64,000 nucleotides of DNA from Aureimonas ureilytica (GTDB taxonomy: Bacteria; Pseudomonadota; Alphaproteobacteria; Rhizobiales; Rhizobiaceae). The stretch's first letter is position 1. Every line of letters starts with the position of its first letter. This document shows, one piece after another, positions 32,158 through 39,908 of the stretch. The stretch covers positions 1 through 64,000 of the forward strand of contig NZ_LDQA01000014.1 of assembly GCF_001475935.1 (NCBI RefSeq). The letters run 5' to 3'. Under the pieces are notes generated by a model that did no database searches, had not been told where the DNA came from, and saw nothing but the letters and a program-made list of their open reading frames with translations. The translations under genes were made by a program, and so were the position numbers.

Positions 32158-32433
32158 CTACCACGCCCCGCTCGACGCTCGTACTGTCGTCGTACTCCCC
32201 GGCGCCGTAAATACGAGCCGCACCCGGCGGCTATGACACATCGGGCATTTCAGCCGGTCAGCGAGCGCGTCGAGTGGGCAGTCGGCACCTCTCGTCCAGA
32301 CAAGAGTCGCCAGATCAAGTTGATACTTGTGGTGGCATTCCCGGATCGACTTAAGGCCGTCCCGGTTGCCGAACGCGCACCTGACCTCGACGGTCCAGCT
32401 TGCTCTCAGAGCCTCGCCAAGCGTCTCGACCAT
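32158..32433 (-). CDS. Small zinc-ribbon-like protein downstream of DUF3572
   Basis: A 91-residue protein; ATG 32433 is two bases from the stop of the DUF3572 gene. Cys residues occur in VRCAF, RECHHKY, ADCPLD and CPMCHSRRVRLVF; the last is a zinc-knuckle type CxxC followed by a basic strand. The protein is probably cytoplasmic and may bind nucleic acid or a partner. The pairing with a DUF3572 gene implies a shared job, which is unknown. Confidence 0.5.
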   Translation of the reverse strand: MVETLGEALRASWTVEVRCAFGNRDGLKSIRECHHKYQLDLATLVWTRGADCPLDALADRLKCPMCHSRRVRLVFTAPGSTTTVRASSGAW

Positions 32434-32434
32434 C

Positions 32435-32725
32435 TCACCAGCCGGCGTCGAGCTTCCGTCGGGCGTTCGAGACTTCGTCCGGCTGTAGAGCAGCAAAGCC
32501 GCAGAAGGTCATCAAAGTCGGTTCATGCGCACTGATGAAATCAAGGACACCGACGAAGAAGCTCTGGTGCGAGACAAGCGTTCGAACCTCGTCGGCTTCA
32601 ATCCCCGTGACGTCTAGAAACCTCTGCATCAGATCCTGATCGGATGCGAGGAACGACAGAGCCTCGATCCCGATCGTCTCCGCATCCTTCCCAGACCTCG
32701 TCTTCCGATCCCGCATCTCAAGCAT
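32435..32725 (-). CDS. DUF3572 family protein
   Basis: A 96-residue helical protein. IGIEALSFLASDQDLMQRFLDVTGIEADEVR, then FFVGVLDFISAHEPTLMTFC and LQPDEVSNARRKL match the alphaproteobacterial DUF3572 family, in which two four-helix-like repeats end in a DEV-x-A-R-x-x-L motif. The function of the family is not known. Chromosomal members are common, so this copy may have been picked up by the phage. It is coupled to a zinc-ribbon gene downstream. Confidence 0.7.
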   Translation of the reverse strand: MLEMRDRKTRSGKDAETIGIEALSFLASDQDLMQRFLDVTGIEADEVRTLVSHQSFFVGVLDFISAHEPTLMTFCGFAALQPDEVSNARRKLDAGW

Positions 32726-32754
32726 GATCCACTCCTTTCGTCAGGCTGACATGA

Positions 32755-32781
32755 TTCCTATCTGTCAGAACAAAATAGGAA
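32755..32781. promoter_or_regulatory. Operator-like inverted repeat between divergent small genes
   Basis: TTCCTAT (32755-32761) and ATAGGAA (32775-32781) are perfect 7-bp arms around a 13-bp spacer with CTGTCAGAACAAA. It lies between the DUF3572 gene (start 32725) and the small gene at 32847. Confidence 0.55.
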
Positions 32782-32846
32782 CAAATGCTTCCCTGCAAGT
32801 CCGGTCGGAGTCATCATTCACGGATCGAATCGCATGGAGATGGACG

Positions 32847-33041
32847 ATGTCGAAGCTCGCAGAACGGATCACCGACCTGTCGTTGAAGGATGACCTCGAG
32901 GAGGCGATCGACGACGCATTGCGCGTCACCGGCGGGAACTCAAGGGCGGCCATCGGAGCCTTGATACTGGGTCAGCGAAACCTGCAGGAAGCATATGCAG
33001 CCCGGATCTCAGCCGGCTATGTCAAGCGGAAACCTTCCTGA
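32847..33041 (+). CDS. Small helical phage protein
   Basis: A 64-residue protein; ATG 32847 has GGAG about 10 bp upstream. It is helical: MSKLAERITDLSLKDDLEEAIDDAL, a turn with GGNSRAAIGALILGQRNLQEAYAAR, then a basic tail KRKPS. The middle resembles a single helix-turn-helix-like unit, perhaps for a transcription accessory factor. It overlaps the convergent membrane-protein gene by 20 bp. Confidence 0.45.
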   Translation: MSKLAERITDLSLKDDLEEAIDDALRVTGGNSRAAIGALILGQRNLQEAYAARISAGYVKRKPS

Positions 33042-33654
33042 CATCATCGGTCAGTCCAGGGATCGCGACACCACGCTTCTCGGCCAGCTTCCTGAGGGTT
33101 TCGGCGGTGATCTCGACATGAGCGCCCGCCTTCGGGCGACCGTTCACACCACCGGTTGTCCTCATGTTCTCAAGCGTGATCTCTAGTTCGAACGGCTTCG
33201 TCACCTTAAGCCTTTTCTCTCCAGCCCTCGCCTGCAAATCTTGAAGGATGACCAAGGCTGTCCCGGTCATCTCACCTGATTGAATCTTGACGCCAGCAAG
33301 TAGGTAAGCCGCCTCCGTCAGCGTGAAGGTTTCCCTCTCCATGATGGAGCGAGGATACTCAGGGTCGTTATCGGACAGGCGCTGTGTGCCCATGTACCAG
33401 GCCGCCATGACCCACTGAGCGACGAAGGCCGCCAGTACCAGCGCAATGTAGGACAGAAGGGTTGTAAGCGAGAGCAGCTCGGTCAAGGCGCTCCATTCAA
33501 GCTTGGGCATCCCGGATAGCCACTGCCACGCCACCGGCAAGAGCAGGAAGACGGCCTTCCATCCGTCGAAGAATTGAAAGGTGTTCCAGGTTGCTCGCCG
33601 CGCCGAGCGCAACAGAACGCCTGGATCGATGTCATCCTTGGGCGCCTTCGCCAT
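33022..33654 (-). CDS. Hypothetical membrane protein with cytoplasmic C-terminal domain
   Basis: A 210-residue protein; ATG 33654 follows AAAGGTA. After a basic start (RSARRATWNTFQFF) come two to three hydrophobic segments at about residues 35-50 (KAVFLLLPVAWQWLSG) and 60-85 (LTTLLSYIALVLAAFVAQWVMAAW). The C-terminal 110 residues are soluble, with TLTEAAYLLAGVKIQSGE, KPFELEITLENMRTTGG and ITAETLRKLAEKRG. This could be a membrane-anchored superinfection-exclusion or sensing protein; no family is recognised. Confidence 0.5.
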   Translation of the reverse strand: MAKAPKDDIDPGVLLRSARRATWNTFQFFDGWKAVFLLLPVAWQWLSGMPKLEWSALTELLSLTTLLSYIALVLAAFVAQWVMAAWYMGTQRLSDNDPEYPRSIMERETFTLTEAAYLLAGVKIQSGEMTGTALVILQDLQARAGEKRLKVTKPFELEITLENMRTTGGVNGRPKAGAHVEITAETLRKLAEKRGVAIPGLTDDVRKVSA

Positions 33655-33960
33655 GCTCAGATACCTTTCACGTACCCCAAACCCGACCTGCGTCGATCGC
33701 TGTGCAGGCGGTCTGATGCGATGTCTCGCGCTCCACCGCAAGACGTCCGTTTCCACGCTAAGTCGTTATCGTGGAAGATGGGATACCTTTTTACGAACGT
33801 CTTCCAAGCCGTTGTAATCGCACCATAAAAACGTGCGACAGCTCTTGCGCGCATCCGATTCTTCGACATGTAATTGAGGACCTGCTGATGAAAGCAGACG
33901 GCCCAGGGCGGTGTGCTACCACCGACATCCTGGGCCTGACCTCACACATGGATCTGGACC
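33655..33960 (+). promoter_or_regulatory. 306-bp leader of rha with a long hairpin at 33900-33936
   Basis: No gene is visible. GGCCCAGG (33900-33907) pairs with CCTGGGCC (33929-33936), and inside them CGGTG pairs with CCACCG, giving a long stem just 24 bp before the Rha start codon. It may be an attenuator or a leader structure that hides or presents the ribosome binding site. Confidence 0.5.
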
Positions 33961-34784
33961 ATGCCCAAGGCTCTGAGCACCATAGATCAACTCCCACACC
34001 TCCACATCAAGGGGCGTGAGGTTTTCTGTTCGACGCAGGACCTCGCGGTCTACGTCAACAAGACCCACGGCTACGTCTGCCGCGCCGTCAAGGCCGCGAT
34101 CAAGACGCAGGAGAAGGCCGTCAGACTTGCGGAAACGCAGGGACATCGGGTGCCAGAGGAGGGTCTGTTCAAGTTTGAACACACCCCCTATCAGGGCCAG
34201 AACGGCGAGACATACGACGCCTACGACCTGGACCGGAACGCCACGATCGCGATGATCCTCAGCTTCCGTGGTGCCAAGGCGACCATATGGAAGATGAGCT
34301 ACATCGCGGCGTTCAACCGCATGGAGCAGGAGCTTCTCGATAGGCGCTCCGAGGACCGCACCGGCCTGGTGACCTCAACGATCTCGCTTCGGTGCAGGTC
34401 GCCCTGTTGTCGCTCGTGCAGGACAAGCAGAGACTTTTGACGGTCGTCTCCGTGACGCAGGGTCAGTTGGCTGTCGCTGCTCCGAAAGCCGCACAGTGGG
34501 ACGCATACGGCGACAAAGAAGGCCAGGTCGCGCTGACCGACCTCGGGAGGATCCTCGACTACCCGCCGAAGAAGCTCGTCGATTGGCTCATCGAGAGGAA
34601 GGTCCTCTTTCGTCAGACCTCTGGTGCTCCCCTTCGCCCGATCGAAACCTACAGGCGCCGTGGCTGGTTCGTGGTCCGTACGATGGAGATCAACGGCAAA
34701 GAGCGCCTACAGACCCTAGTGACGCCCCGTGGGATCCATGAGGTCGCTGCGATGCTCGGGCGCCCGCTCGATATGCTGGGCTAG
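33961..34784 (+). pseudogene. rha: Rha-type phage antirepressor, frameshifted
   Basis: From ATG 33961 the N-terminal Rha domain is clear: LHIKGREVFCSTQDLAVYV, HGYVCRAVK, GLFKFEHTPYQGQNGETYDAYDL and MILSFRGAKATIWKMSYIAAFNRMEQEL. After about residue 130 this frame becomes Ser/Arg/Cys-rich and stops at 34440. The natural continuation, PGDLNDLASVQ and then QWDAYGDKEGQVALTDLGRILDYPPKKLVDWL with a final VTPRGIHEVAAML, is in another frame and runs to 34784; it is a KilA C-terminal (ANT) domain. A one-base loss or two-base gain near 34350-34365 explains it. Rha proteins interfere with phage growth in some hosts and act as antirepressors. Confidence 0.75.
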
Positions 34785-34831
34785 GTCGACAGGCAGGCCA
34801 GCCTGCCGCTGCTCACGCACTGACCGAGCCC

Positions 34832-34868
34832 GGGGTCTGCTGACTTTTCAGCACACCCCTCTTTTCCT
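34832..34868 (+). terminator. Two-part hairpin terminator
   Basis: GGGGT (34832-34836) pairs with ACCCC (34855-34859) and, inside it, GCTGA (34839-34843) with TCAGC (34848-34852); TCTTTTCCTT follows. It separates rha from the sliding clamp gene. Confidence 0.7.
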
Positions 34869-34887
34869 TCCTTCGAAAGTCACGATC

Positions 34888-35994
34888 ATGAAGATCACCG
34901 TCGAAAAGTCGGCGCTGCTGGCCGCCCTGACTCCGCTCGCACGCATCGTCGCACGGAAGCCCAACGTCCCCATCCTCGGCAATATCCTGATGCAGGCCGC
35001 CGACGGAAAACTGACCGTCATCGGCACTGACCAGGACCGCGAGGTCTACACCGACGCACCCGCCGAGGTCACGATCGCGGGCGAGGTCACCCTGCCCTGT
35101 CACACGCTCTTCGACTTCCTCCGGAAGGTCGATTCCGGGTCCGTCTCGATCGAGGTCGAGGACGGCGGCGGTCGCGCCAAGGTCGTCGCCGGCAGGGCCC
35201 GCGTGACGCTTCACACCCTGCCCACCGCGGACTTCCCCAACATTGCGGAAAGCGCCGCGACCTCGACCTTCTCGATGCCGGCCCGTGACCTGCGTCGCCC
35301 GATCGAGCGCGTCGCGTACGCGCAGAGTCAGGAGGAAACGAGGTACTACCTGTGCGGCGTCCACGTCCACGTCGCCGATGGAGACCTCGCCTTCGTGGCT
35401 ACGGACGGCCACAGGCTCGGCCGCTCGACGATCCCGGTTCCGAACGGTGCCGAGACCCTCCCGCCGATCATCCTGCCCAGCGAGACCGTGGCCGAGCTTC
35501 TAAAGATTCTCGACGTCGAGGCCGAGGCGACGGTTGAGGTCAACGACCGGATGGCCCGCTTCACGGCCGGTCCGGTGACGATCGTCTCGAAACTCGTCGA
35601 CGGAACGTACCCCGACTACAGGCGCGTCATTCCGTCCGGACACGACCGCACCCTGAAGGTGTGCCCCAAAGACCTCCTCGGAGCCGTGGAGCGCGTCGCC
35701 ACGATCACCAGCGAACGCGGGAGCCGTGTCACGCTGACGATCGGCGAGGACGGAGTGGGACTGGCGACGCGGTCACCCGAGGCGGGCGACTCCAGCGATC
35801 ACCTCGAGGCCGTGGAGTTCGAGGGGGACCCGATCAAGATCGCCTTCAACAGCAAGTACGTGACGAACCTCCTGAGTGCCATCGAAGGCGAGGTGGTCGA
35901 GTGGAGGATGACGGATCCCGGCGCGCCGGTCGTCATCCACGATCCGTCCGAGATCCAGACGCTCCGCCTCCTCATGCCGATGGGGGTCCAGTGA
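34888..35994 (+). CDS. dnaN: Phage-encoded DNA polymerase III beta sliding clamp
   Basis: A full-length 368-residue clamp; ATG 34888 gives the canonical start MKITVEKSALLAALTPL. Family marks are present in order: RKPNVPILGNILMQA, the DLR-type segment before VAYAQSQEETRYYLCGVHV, the ATDGHRL motif (FVATDGHRLGRS), GTYPDYRRVIP, then FNSKYVTNLLSAI and the C-terminal LRLLMPMGVQ, close to the usual MPMR end. Beta clamps are dimeric rings that tether DNA polymerase III and repair proteins. A clamp gene in a temperate tailed phage of this size is unusual. The gene is followed by two coupled small genes, so they may serve replication together. Confidence 0.95.
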   Translation: MKITVEKSALLAALTPLARIVARKPNVPILGNILMQAADGKLTVIGTDQDREVYTDAPAEVTIAGEVTLPCHTLFDFLRKVDSGSVSIEVEDGGGRAKVVAGRARVTLHTLPTADFPNIAESAATSTFSMPARDLRRPIERVAYAQSQEETRYYLCGVHVHVADGDLAFVATDGHRLGRSTIPVPNGAETLPPIILPSETVAELLKILDVEAEATVEVNDRMARFTAGPVTIVSKLVDGTYPDYRRVIPSGHDRTLKVCPKDLLGAVERVATITSERGSRVTLTIGEDGVGLATRSPEAGDSSDHLEAVEFEGDPIKIAFNSKYVTNLLSAIEGEVVEWRMTDPGAPVVIHDPSEIQTLRLLMPMGVQ

Positions 35995-36344
35995 TGTCGC
36001 AGGCCACCTTCCAGATGGCGTTCCCCTTCGGGGACGTCGCTCCGACCAAGGCTCCGCCGCCCACAATCGACGATCGCGCCACGGGTATGGTCGTCGAAGC
36101 GCTGCGATCCATCATCCGGCCCGGCGCCCCGTTGCCCTTCCACTCCATCGTGTCGTCGCGCATCCGCAAGGGTGCGACGGGCGACATCGCCGAGGCCGAC
36201 GTCATACTGTTCGACGACGAGCCGGCCTCTTTCGAGTGCCAGAGGATCGGTCGCTTCGACGACGCGTGGATGACGTACTGGAGCCAGTTGGACGGCGAGC
36301 CGATCGAGTACGTCGACAGCGCGTGGCGGAGGGCGAGGTCATGA
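35994..36344 (+). CDS. Small protein coupled to dnaN, with N-terminal clamp-binding-like motif
   Basis: A 116-residue protein; its ATG overlaps the dnaN stop (TGATG). The N-terminus is SQATFQMAFPFGDVAP. QMAFPF (36012-36029) is a looser match to clamp-binding hexapeptides, and the same QM-x-x-x-FGDV pattern ends the protein at 877-1281 (QMSLFGDV). The rest has a helix (GMVVEALRSIIRPG), then SSRIRKGATGDIAEADVILFDDEP and an acidic aromatic end. No enzyme motif is recognised. Coupling to the clamp gene suggests a clamp partner or regulator. Confidence 0.55.
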   Translation: MSQATFQMAFPFGDVAPTKAPPPTIDDRATGMVVEALRSIIRPGAPLPFHSIVSSRIRKGATGDIAEADVILFDDEPASFECQRIGRFDDAWMTYWSQLDGEPIEYVDSAWRRARS

Positions 36345-36553
36345 GCCGCCTCACCTCGCCTGCCAACCTCAGCGGCGATCCCGTCGACGACGCGCTCGCC
36401 CAGTTCGGCGGCGACGCCAGGGCCTGCATCGCCGACCTACTACGGTATGTCGGTGAACTCGAACGCGAGAACCTTAGGCTCCAGGTCGCGTGCACGATCG
36501 CGAACGAGGACACTAGCCACGGTTACGTGCGCGGGGCGAAGCAGGTCCTCTGA
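36341..36553 (+). CDS. Small hypothetical phage protein
   Basis: A 70-residue protein starting at ATG 36341 and overlapping the previous gene by 4 bp. Residues 15-50 form a helix-turn-helix-like pair (DDALAQFGGDARACIADLLRYVGELERENLRLQ), followed by a short tail ending SHGYVRGAKQVL. Similar very small proteins are common in alphaproteobacterial prophages near integrase genes. The function is unknown. A strong terminator follows. Confidence 0.5.
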   Translation: MSRLTSPANLSGDPVDDALAQFGGDARACIADLLRYVGELERENLRLQVACTIANEDTSHGYVRGAKQVL

Positions 36554-36576
36554 GCCGCCTAGGTGTCAGCATCTGA

Positions 36577-36606
36577 GCCGCTATGGGAATTCCCATAGCG
36601 GCTTTT
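36577..36606. terminator. Palindromic bidirectional terminator
   Basis: A 26-bp perfect palindrome (36577-36602) with GCCGCTATGGGA on the left and TCCCATAGCGGC on the right, followed by TTTTCG. It lies between the convergent dnaN set and the integrase gene. Confidence 0.8.
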
Positions 36607-36620
36607 CGTCGTCTGGATCG

Positions 36621-38417
36621 TCACTCCGCGGCCTCGAAATCCGGCAGGGGCAACCCCTTCTCACGATCCGCCCATGCCTGCCTGACTTCCTTCCACCTCT
36701 TCAGCGCGCTGGCGACGACGCCGGCGAGATCGGGCCGTTCCGAGATGTCGTGACCGGCGACGATCCGGTGCGCGACAAGATGTTCGATGTCCGGCAGTCG
36801 AAGGGCATGGAGAGCCGCTTCGTCGCTGATGTGGCCCGTCCGATGGTCCTCGAAGACGCGCTGGATGATGGTGGTGTCCTCAGCCGAGGCCGACTCTTCG
36901 GTCTCGCGAGCCGTCCTGATCTTCGCCATGGCGTTCTTGTGCCGTCTGGACTCCGAAAGCTTCGGCGTCTTCTGATGCGAACGTCTGCGCTCCTGGAGCT
37001 TGCTCTTCCCGGCGACCGGATCGTAGCTGTCGATCGCATCCGCAGTGGGCTTCTCGATCGCCTGGACCCACTCCCGAAGGATCCTCGCCTTGACCTTCAG
37101 GAGCTGTGCGAAATCGTAGTGGAGATCCGTCGAACCGATCCGCCCTTCCCTGTGGTCCAGGATCAGCTTCACCATCAGCTTCCTGTTCGCGATCCGACTG
37201 AAGACGGCCTCGGCGTCGAGGTCGTCGTCATCGTCATCCTCGTCATCCTCCATCCCGTTGATCACGGACGTGAAGGCATGACGCAGGCGATGCGGGGAAA
37301 CGTCCGCGGAATAGCTCATCCCGTGAGACAGGGCGCTCAATGAGATGTGTCCGGGATCGGGGTTCTCGGTGGTACGCTTGCCCGTCCGGATCTCCGGGAA
37401 GAGGTACTCCGATCCCGACTGCTTCGAGATCTCGATAGCCTCGTGGACGATCTCGAGGGACCGGCCGAACAGGGGGATGGCATGACCCTGCCGAAGCTTC
37501 ATCCGCTCACCGGCGATATCCCAGTACGGCCGGCGCCCGTCGAGCATCATCTCGTCCACGCGAGCACTTGCGATCGTCTGTCTTCTCTGCAGGGTCAACA
37601 CGACGAACTCGGCGGCGAGTGACGTCGTCGGGTGCAGCACTCCGGATCTGGCCACAGCGATCGCCAAGCCCACGCCGGGCAGACCCGGCACTCGCACGGT
37701 GGAACCCCTCGGCCTGTCCTCGGGTCGTTTCGGGGGCTTGAGGCCGATCATGACGTTGTGCTCGACGCCGGACGCCTTCGAGTTCTCATCGTCGGACAGG
37801 AAGCCCCAGAACATCCGCATCTGGGTGCACAATTGCTCGGCACCGGAAAACTTCTTCGCCCTGCCCATCTCGGAGACGATGGCGGCGACGGTGCGCCTGT
37901 CGATATCCACGATCGACTTCCCGACGAGCGCCTTCCGGACATGCGGCCCCATGAGCGTCTGGCGGTACGACCGCCGGCTTCCGAGCCGCCGCACTCCATC
38001 GCCCAACGACGCGATGTAGGCGTCCACGCCTTCCTCGTACAACCACGTCTTCGCACGGACACGGGACATGGTCGCGACCGGAGACGGCTCGGGTCGCAGA
38101 CCCAGGGCGACATACTGACCGTCGAGCCATCGAAGATCCAAGTCGTAGCCGGCCTTGACCCTGTCGATCCCGGCCCCCGCGATCCTCCTGGCGTCGGCCA
38201 GGCCCAGTGTTGGCGGCGATCCGATCTTGAACTGGTTCCTCTTCCCGTTGCTCATCACCGAGATGCGCCAGGAGGCCCCTCGCTTGCTCTGACGAAGGTA
38301 CAGACCCGGCTGCTGCAGATCCGAGAACTCGGTATCCCCAGGCTCACGGACGATCTGATCGACACGGGCGGCTGTCAGCCTGGTCGGCGGCGTCTTGGTT
38401 TTCGATTCGGAAGGCAC
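36621..38417 (-). CDS. int: Tyrosine-type site-specific recombinase (phage integrase)
   Basis: About 598 residues from GTG 38417, chosen for its AGGAT site; GTG 38456 is also possible. The N-terminal part (SDLQQPGLYLRQSKRGASWRI) resembles the arm-binding domain of large prophage integrases. Catalytic residues are Arg in LTLQRRQTIASA, HRLRHAF with His-x-x-Arg, His in ILDHREG, and the nucleophile Tyr in STDLHYDFAQ. Two oddities: a long Asp/Glu run (MEDDEDDDDDDLDAE) inserted between the HxxR box and the next His, and about 170 residues after the Tyr, far beyond a typical integrase. It sits next to the attR site. The gene is intact. Confidence 0.9.
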   Translation of the reverse strand: MPSESKTKTPPTRLTAARVDQIVREPGDTEFSDLQQPGLYLRQSKRGASWRISVMSNGKRNQFKIGSPPTLGLADARRIAGAGIDRVKAGYDLDLRWLDGQYVALGLRPEPSPVATMSRVRAKTWLYEEGVDAYIASLGDGVRRLGSRRSYRQTLMGPHVRKALVGKSIVDIDRRTVAAIVSEMGRAKKFSGAEQLCTQMRMFWGFLSDDENSKASGVEHNVMIGLKPPKRPEDRPRGSTVRVPGLPGVGLAIAVARSGVLHPTTSLAAEFVVLTLQRRQTIASARVDEMMLDGRRPYWDIAGERMKLRQGHAIPLFGRSLEIVHEAIEISKQSGSEYLFPEIRTGKRTTENPDPGHISLSALSHGMSYSADVSPHRLRHAFTSVINGMEDDEDDDDDDLDAEAVFSRIANRKLMVKLILDHREGRIGSTDLHYDFAQLLKVKARILREWVQAIEKPTADAIDSYDPVAGKSKLQERRRSHQKTPKLSESRRHKNAMAKIRTARETEESASAEDTTIIQRVFEDHRTGHISDEAALHALRLPDIEHLVAHRIVAGHDISERPDLAGVVASALKRWKEVRQAWADREKGLPLPDFEAAE

Positions 38418-38582
38418 GGGTCGATCCTGGTGGCGCGGGGAAATGCGGGGAAACACCCACTCACTGCCATTCTAGGCCCACTTTTCGGACTCGCTCGCCC
38501 GAAAGTGCTGTATCGCAACGGTTTCAGAGGGTTAGGTTAACGACCAGTACGGATTCGATTTCGGATTCGAAGTCTGTGCACA
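38418..38582. other. Phage attachment-site arm next to the integrase
   Basis: No gene is visible. CGGATTCGA occurs twice at 38550-38558 and 38562-38570, and an imperfect hairpin (CACTTTTCGG with CCCGAAAGTG) lies near 38480-38510. Repeats between an integrase gene and its core site usually bind the integrase arm domain or excisionase. Confidence 0.5.
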
Positions 38583-38584
38583 CT

Positions 38585-38630
38585 ATTCGTAATGATGGGG
38601 TCAGGTGTTCGAGTCACCTAAGCGGCACCA
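38585..38630 (+). other. attR: 3' half of a tRNA-Thr(CGU) gene
   Basis: The segment begins in an anticodon loop (ATTCGTAATGA with anticodon CGT), then has a T arm AGGTG-TTCGAGT-CACCT, the 3' acceptor strand AAGCGGC and an encoded CCA at 38628-38630. The 5' half (D arm and 5' acceptor) is absent; upstream is phage sequence. This is the usual scar when a phage integrates in a tRNA gene and replaces its 3' end elsewhere. The intact gene would be expected at the left end of the prophage. Downstream to 38843 I see no gene. Confidence 0.75.
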
Positions 38631-38843
38631 TATATCCCAAAGATTTATATATTTCTTCTGCCTTTAGAGCTTGAATTAGCCTGCGATCTGAATACGCACG
38701 GCAGTAGGGCTATGGCCGGCAGCCGACCTCGATGTTGCTGATCGGCTGACTTTCTTCTCCGGATTCGAAGCCGAGGCGCTCACACCGTCGCGAGTTCCGA
38801 CTCGCTGGATTTTTGCGGCGCCTGCTTCTTAAGACGAGGCCGG

Positions 38844-39908
38844 CTATGCCGGCTCGCTCATCAATCCCGTATAAAGACGATCATGCTCCTGCCACAGATG
38901 ATCCACGCCGAAGCGTTCGATGCCGTCTTGTGAGCGTTGCTTCATGTCGCGCAGATGATCGGGGTCGGTCAGCAGACGCTCGATGGCTTGCGCGAAGGCA
39001 GCGGTGTCGCGCGGTGGGACGAGAATGCCGGCGCGGCCACCGTCCAGAATCTCAGGGATACCCCCCACATCCGATGCGACGATGGCGCAGCCGGCTTGCC
39101 GGGCCTCGATATTGACGAGCCCCATCGGCTCGGCATGGGAGGCGAGAACGAAAATGTCAGCGCCGCGCAGGATGCGGCCTGGGTCTTCCAGCGAACCGTG
39201 AAAGACGATGCGCTCGCCAAAGCCTGTCGCGGCGGCTCGGCTCTCGAGAGCCTGCCGGTCTGGGCCGTCACCGACGATATGCAATTCACAAGGATGGCGA
39301 CCCGCAAGCGAAGCAAAAGCGTCGATGATCGTATCGACGCCTTTGCGACGATGCAGGCCACAGACCGTGCTGAGCACCGGCACCGAACGGCTCCAGACGT
39401 CCTTCGAGCCGAACATGCGCATCCTCGCGCCGCCGAGCGTCGCGTTGACGATCGTCGCGAGCTGCCGCTCCTTGAACCCGACCGATAGCAAGGCGGCCCG
39501 CTCGGCCTGGCTGACCGCGACGACGCGGTCGCCGAGCCGCATGATTCGAGCGTGGGAATCGAAGGAATTGTGAACGGTGGTGACCAGCCGCGCCCGGCTG
39601 GCGCGCGTCGCGAGATAGCCGAGCACGGCGCCCGACATCATATGCGCGTGCACGATGTCGATCCGCTCCCGCCGGATGAGGCGACGCAACTGCGCCACGG
39701 AACCCAGCAACTGCTGCGGACGACGTGTGCGCTGCACCACCGTGACATGCGTGACGCCGGATGCGGCCAACGTGGGCTCCAACTCGCCGCCTTCCGATCC
39801 GTAGAAGACCGTATCACCCGTTTCGGCCTGCACACAGGCGAGATCAACGGCGAGATGGACATTCCCATGTCCCATTCGGCAATGATTGGCGAGATGGAGA
39901 ACGCGCAT
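38844..39908 (-). CDS. Glycosyltransferase, GT4 family
   Basis: A 354-residue protein; ATG 39908 starts MRVLHLANHCRMGHGNVHLAVDLA, the typical N-terminal Rossmann strand and glycine loop of GT4 enzymes. Further marks are DIVHAHMMSGAVLGY, VTTVHNSF, VGDGPDRQALE and the donor-binding EPMGLVNIEARQAGCAIVASDVGGIPEIL with the E-x7-E pattern. It transfers a sugar from a nucleotide donor in the cytoplasm onto the growing lipid-linked polysaccharide. It overlaps the GH16 gene by one base and shares its strand, so the two are cotranscribed. Donor and linkage cannot be inferred. Confidence 0.88.
   Translation of the reverse strand: MRVLHLANHCRMGHGNVHLAVDLACVQAETGDTVFYGSEGGELEPTLAASGVTHVTVVQRTRRPQQLLGSVAQLRRLIRRERIDIVHAHMMSGAVLGYLATRASRARLVTTVHNSFDSHARIMRLGDRVVAVSQAERAALLSVGFKERQLATIVNATLGGARMRMFGSKDVWSRSVPVLSTVCGLHRRKGVDTIIDAFASLAGRHPCELHIVGDGPDRQALESRAAATGFGERIVFHGSLEDPGRILRGADIFVLASHAEPMGLVNIEARQAGCAIVASDVGGIPEILDGGRAGILVPPRDTAAFAQAIERLLTDPDHLRDMKQRSQDGIERFGVDHLWQEHDRLYTGLMSEPA

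Noticed and set aside
34350-34392. Programmed -1 frameshift in rha
   Set aside because: No slippery heptamer or downstream pseudoknot is evident at the switch point; mutation is preferred.
38759-38769. A third CGGATTCGA copy right of attR
   Set aside because: It lies on the chromosomal side of the core site, where integrase arm sites are not expected; likely coincidence.
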